This document shows, piece by piece, positions 59,641-64,000 of a DNA stretch of 64,000 nt. Where the stretch lies: contig CM049309.1 of assembly GCA_026874595.1 (NCBI GenBank), forward strand, positions 53,604,079-53,668,078. Direction: 5' to 3'. The notes under the pieces were generated by a model, which was not told the DNA's origin, searched no databases, and saw nothing but the letters and a program-made list of their open reading frames with translations. Position numbers and translations under genes: made by a program. The stretch is from Sipunculus nudus. Its lineage: Eukaryota > Annelida > Sipuncula > Golfingiida > Sipunculidae. Numbering within the stretch: the stretch's first letter is position 1; each line of letters starts with the position of its first letter.

Positions 59641-61020
59641 CTTCTTTGATGGTATTCTCATTTACAAGACAGGTGGTGCCACCTACATTGACTTTTGCAG
59701 TGTATGCGCCTGCTTATTTCTACAGAGGAATTTGATACATCAGCCTAAAATTGGGTATGTTTATACATATCGGGTAGCTATATAGTGTACAAGACTGGTG
59801 GTGCCACCTACAATAATTTTTGCACAGTGTATGTCCCTGCTTATTTCACAGGAGGGGTTTGACATATTAGTCTGACATTGGGCCTATGTATATATCTCTT
59901 TGTTGTATATAAGACTGGTGGTGCCAGCTACGATCATTGTATACGCCAAAACAGAGTTGATTGGGCAAAAATTTTGCATGTTTATAAATCTCCCATAGCT
60001 CTCTATCATACGCAATACTGGTGGCGCCACCTGCAATCATTTTTGCACAGCGACCGTCTGTTTGTTTGCCGTGGGATAAAATCACTCATATCTCGGCAGT
60101 GGTTTGACATATCTGCCTAAAATTTTGCATCTTTATACATCTTGGATAGCTTTCTGGATTTTGTGGCAGGTGGCGCCACCTACATTTATGTATATGCTGC
60201 AGACATTCAGGCTTATATCTCAGGACTGGTTTGACATATCCCCCTGAAATTTTGCATGTGTATAGATCTCACATATCTCCTAATCATACATAAAATTGGT
60301 GGCGCCACCTGCCACCATTTTTGCACAGCGTCTGTCTGTTCATGTGCCTTGGGATAAAAACACTCATATCTCTGCATTGGTTGGACTTATCCACCGGAAA
60401 TTTTTCATTTGTATACATCCTGGACAGCTTTCTTGATTGTATGACAGGTGGCGCCATCTACATTCACATTTAAGCTGCAGACATCCAAGCTCATATCTCA
60501 GGAACCATTTGACCGATTGGGCAAAAATTTTGCATGTTTATAGATCTCACATAGCTCTTTATCCTACGCAAAACTGGTGGTGCCACCTGCAATCATTTTT
60601 GCACAGCATCCGTCTGTTTGTTTGCCTTGGCATAAAATCACTCATATCTCCGCAGTGGTTTGACATATCTGCCTAAAATTTTGCAGGTGTATACATCTTG
60701 GATAGCTTTCTGGATTTTGTCGCAGGTGGCACCACCTACATTTATGTATACGCTGCAGACATTCAGACTTATATCTCAGGACTGGTTTGACATATCCCCC
60801 TGAAATTTTGCATATGTATAGATCTCACATAGGTCTTAATCATACACAAAATTGGTGGCGCCACCTGCCACCATTTTTGCACAGCGTCCGTCTGTTTTTC
60901 TGCAGTGGGCTAAAATCACTCATTTCTCAGTAGTGGTTTGACTTATCTGCCTAAAATTTTGCATGTTTATACAAAATGGACAGCTTTCTGGATTTTGTGG
61001 TAGGTGGCGCAACCTACATA
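59641..61020. repeat. Tandem array with GGTGGCGCCACC palindrome, 278-bp dimer period
   Basis: The centre of the palindrome (gcgcc or variants) lies at 60024, 60173, 60302, 60451, 60580, 60729, 60858 and 61007. The steps are 149, 129, 149, 129, 149, 129 and 149 bp. The two monomer types differ: one begins cacctacattta and has ctgcagacattcagg, the other begins cacctgccaccatttttgcacagcgtc. Both share gtttgacatat and aaattttgcatgt. Units before 60024 (59677, 59801, 59921) are irregular. This is a satellite of diverged monomer pairs, non-coding. Confidence 0.9.
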
Positions 61021-62254
61021 CTCATTTTGGCTGCTGACATCCAGGCTATTATGCAACATACCTCACTCTATTTCCCCTTCCCACTCAATCCATGCCACAC
61101 TTCACCTTTCCTACTCTGATTTTTGCGGAAACAAGAGGTCGCTTGTTGACTACCCGTATTCTAGTTTTTGTGTTGGGTGCACCCATGCCAGAATTGCAGC
61201 AATGATGTTTGTTTAATTGTTCTTGTTCTAAGTGTTTAGTACTTGCATTGTTCATATACATGTTACACATGTTCTTGAAAAGTAATGGTCCAGCATTGAA
61301 GCATTATACCTGGTGTAATCTCATTGCACAGGTTCGCATTAGGCCTGTAGGCCTTGTTCCTTATTGCAGTATTACATGGTTTAAGGCCACAATTTTCAAA
61401 TATTACACAGTACAATACACACATTTGAACTTTTTTTAGCGAACCTGTGAGCTTATGCGATGGCGCAGCGTTGTCCGTCTGCCGTCCGCTGTCGTCCTTT
61501 CATTAACCCATGCTACCCCAAAAAATGCTTGGAGCTAGCATCACGTAATTCAATGCAAAAAATCAGTCATCTAAACAGCTCTATTGGAGGTTGCTTATTT
61601 TTTTGCTATCTGCATTTACTTAGATTTTATAAGGATAAAGTTAAAAAAATTAAATGTTCTTCTCCGAAACTGTCCAGCTAAATTGATCAGTATTTTACAG
61701 AAATAATCGCTGAAACCATCTCTCTCATGCTTGTTCGAATGTTTCCAGTTCGGTGAATTTTGGCCGAGTTACAAAAAGCTGAACTTAGTCATTTGGCCCA
61801 AATAGGATACTAAAATTACAATATCACAAACGGTTGGAGCATTTATCACCAAATTTTATGCAGATATTGGTCACATAATTCATAATTGAAAATGAGGTAT
61901 TGGTTGCAACACCTGCATCGACCTTTTCTGTTTAGGGGTCATCAGTCATTAGTACAATAACCTATATTTTTCAGGAATAACCGGTGCTTACATCCCCAAA
62001 TTTTATCCAAAATTCTGTCACATATCAAATGTTGTGGGATTGAGCGCGACCTGCATTAACTTACATTTTACGGAGGAAAAGCTTCAAAACTTTGAAAATC
62101 TTCTAATCTGAAATCATTCCGCCAAATGGTTTAATATTTCACAATGATCCCAGAGATCAGCTCTCTCAATTTTGTTCAAATGGACTTGGTTTGATGAATT
62201 TTGGCCGAGTTAAAAGAATTTGAAATTAGTAATTTGGCAAGTAAGCATCTATTT
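61021..62254 (+). repeat. Dispersed repeats right of the array
   Basis: A 9-bp inverted pair caggttcgc (61330) and gcgaacctg (61440) bounds a 118-bp segment. From about 61450 a repeat begins (gcgatggcgcagcgttgtcc) and runs into the second copy of the 57.8-kb repeat (61610-62230). Confidence 0.65.
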
Positions 62255-64000
62255 ATTAATAGCGTAAGGCGAATTTTGTAATTTTCCGTATCTCCACTAA
62301 TACCACTGTATACGGATTGCCGTGATTTTCGACATATGCTCTGGGTTTGTCCGAAGAGATTCCACCCAATTTTATTTACAATATTTTCGTATTACGTGCA
62401 TAATAAATAACGGGTGCCTCTTTTTTCTTTGTGTCTTCGGGACCGGTAATACAATGTCCATAGAGTACGTGATGGCGGGACACAGTTTTTCTCCTGGGGC
62501 CCTATCTTGGCTTTTCTTAAATTTGCGGTGACTGTCCCGAAATAATCCCCATTATTGATTCCTTCTCAAAAGGCAACCTCCGCGCAGCGAAAAGTTCTAT
62601 TGTGCACAAGGAGATCTTGCGTGGGAAAATGCTAAAAAGGGGGATATTTTAAAGGATGAATTTCCGAGCGGTAGTGAATGCAGGGAAGTGTGTAAAACCT
62701 GGGTCTTGCGGTCCCCGCACCCCAAAAACTTATTTCCTCATTTTCCATTATTTAACTATATATCAGAGCTCTTCAGAATAACAACAGGGTTCGTGCTCCG
62801 TTCATAACAACCATGCAATTTAAAGTTGGCAATAATATAAAAACCGAAAGGAATTGTTGATAACTTACATTTCAAGCAACTACAGGTTAAAAAATAATGT
62901 TTTTTAAATGTTTTTAATTATTATATTATACTTTTTAAAACGCTGCACAAATGAAAAAAATAGCAAATATAAAATTATAAATAACAACTGAGACAGGATA
63001 GTAAAAATACATACAAACACAATAATAAATCACATGGGTGTTATGGCTAAACGTGATGTGAAATATGTACTAAAGAAATGTTAAAACAACGAGTAAACGG
63101 GGTCCGTGTAAATCGTGAGGTCCGTGCGCCAGGGTCCGTGTTTTTTTTATCAAATTATTTTACAGAACTGACTATTTTTTTATGTTTTAACCAAAAAATA
63201 TTAAAAAATGTCTTTAGATACGATTATGCTAAAATATCTGGACAAATTACCATGAGAGTTTAAGAATTACAGATTTTTCATGGGGTCCAGGATCCGAAGT
63301 GGGGTCCGGGTCTGCACATTGCCTAAATTCAGTAACTGACTGACTGAAAAACATTGGCTCAGCTTTCATACAGAAGGGTCTTTGGGAGTGCGTGATATTT
63401 TAAATAAATAAAGCCATAACATGTACCACATAATATAATGCTATCACGAACTTTTGCGCAGTGGGATGTCCGACCATGTGAGTGCTCAGTTTTGGGCGTG
63501 ATAACGGGAATGCAATGATCGAATTGACGACTCAGCGCTAAATCTATACTGCACTACCATGCAAGATAACACGTTCCTTTACTGGCGGATTCACGAGCTA
63601 GGAGGGCAATTTTAAATGGTGATGTTCAGTGTAATGTATATTTTCATATAAAAATGATTTCATTTATCGTAACACTATATGCATAACACTATGCATATAA
63701 TGGATCTATATATTAATAGCGTAACGCGATTTGTGTGATTTTACGTATCTCCTCTGACACCACGGATTGGCGTGATTTTCGTCATACATATGCTCCGGGT
63801 TTGTCCGAAGACTAAGCTCTTTACACAGCGCTTTACCTATAGGGCCATTACCTATATCGTAAGGCGCTGTTTGTTATGACCTCGTATCCTGAATTGCTAC
63901 ACCAGAGGGGAGCACTGTATTTTTTGTCCAATCAGATGAGACCTTGTGCTGGAAGACAAAGCCAAGCGAGGAATACACGGAGCCAATCATGTTCATTTCG
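62255..64000. other. Right flank with a duplicated 110-bp sequence
   Basis: 62255-62370 and 63705-63815 share attaatagcgtaa, gtatctcc, ttg(c/g)cgtgattttcg and gggtttgtccgaagag/gggtttgtccgaagac. Between them is AT-rich DNA with ggggtccagg-type words near 63280 that recall the MITE at 10.86 kb. No gene and no third DUF1647 exon is visible. Confidence 0.6.

Noticed and set aside
61085-61270. Small frames across 59.1-61.7 kb
   Set aside because: All overlap the 278-bp array or dispersed repeats and change with each repeat copy.

Overview
This is a piece of animal nuclear DNA, most likely from a lophotrochozoan and probably a bivalve mollusc. The basis is indirect. Genes are split by GT-AG introns of several kilobases. 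Intergenic DNA is AT-rich, with many microsatellites. There are decayed Ty3/Gypsy, LINE, hAT-like and tRNA-SINE elements. The window also carries hairpin-headed repeats (AGCTCAG...CTGAGCT) of a kind I associate with bivalve genomes. I see no bacterial or viral genome organisation.

Layout. (1) 1-10347 is a satellite of about 172 copies of a 60-bp unit, ending in a 500-N assembly gap (10348-10847). (2) 10848-15845 is a transposon nest: a small MITE, an LTR with a multi-unit heat-shock element, a fragment of a second LTR family, and a decayed Gypsy gag/pol whose reverse transcriptase is split by a solo LTR. (3) 15846-22341 is mostly gene-free, with a hAT-like MITE, a 77-bp minisatellite and microsatellites. 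(4) 22342-24107 is a 5'-truncated LINE on the minus strand with a 514-codon open frame and a 12-bp target-site duplication. It lies in an older LTR-element gag sequence that continues to 25631. (5) 25990-33323 holds a three-exon host gene on the plus strand for a predicted type II membrane protein with a DUF1647-like (glycosyltransferase-like) domain. Its last exon has a one-base frameshift in an A-run. (6) 34090-40840 is a decayed Ty3/Gypsy element with LTR, primer-binding site, gag with zinc knuckles, protease, RT, RNase H, integrase and a chromodomain-like tail. (7) 40845-43591 is a second, differently organised Gypsy remnant in which the integrase C-terminus precedes RT-RNase H (Gmr1-like order), followed by an LTR related to the solo LTR at 13.2-14.0 kb. 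(8) 43592-51990 contains a purine-rich tract, a 1.9-kb hAT-like element with an 8-bp target duplication, and a 1.5-kb element with about 100-bp terminal inverted repeats. (9) 51990-57637 holds the first two exons of a tandem paralog of the host gene; its third exon is not in the window. (10) 57638-64000 is intron or flank dominated by dispersed and tandem repeats, including an array in which a GGTGGCGCCACC palindrome recurs at alternating 149- and 129-bp steps.

Functionally, the only convincing host genes are the two tandem DUF1647-like paralogs, about 26 kb apart. Nearly everything else is satellite or mobile DNA, much of it nested, and no transposable element here looks able to move by itself. 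I did not find a new multi-gene system. The most interesting items are the satellite's 9.06-kb repeat of itself at the gap, the heat-shock elements in two LTR families, the Gmr1-like element, and the alternating 149/129-bp array.
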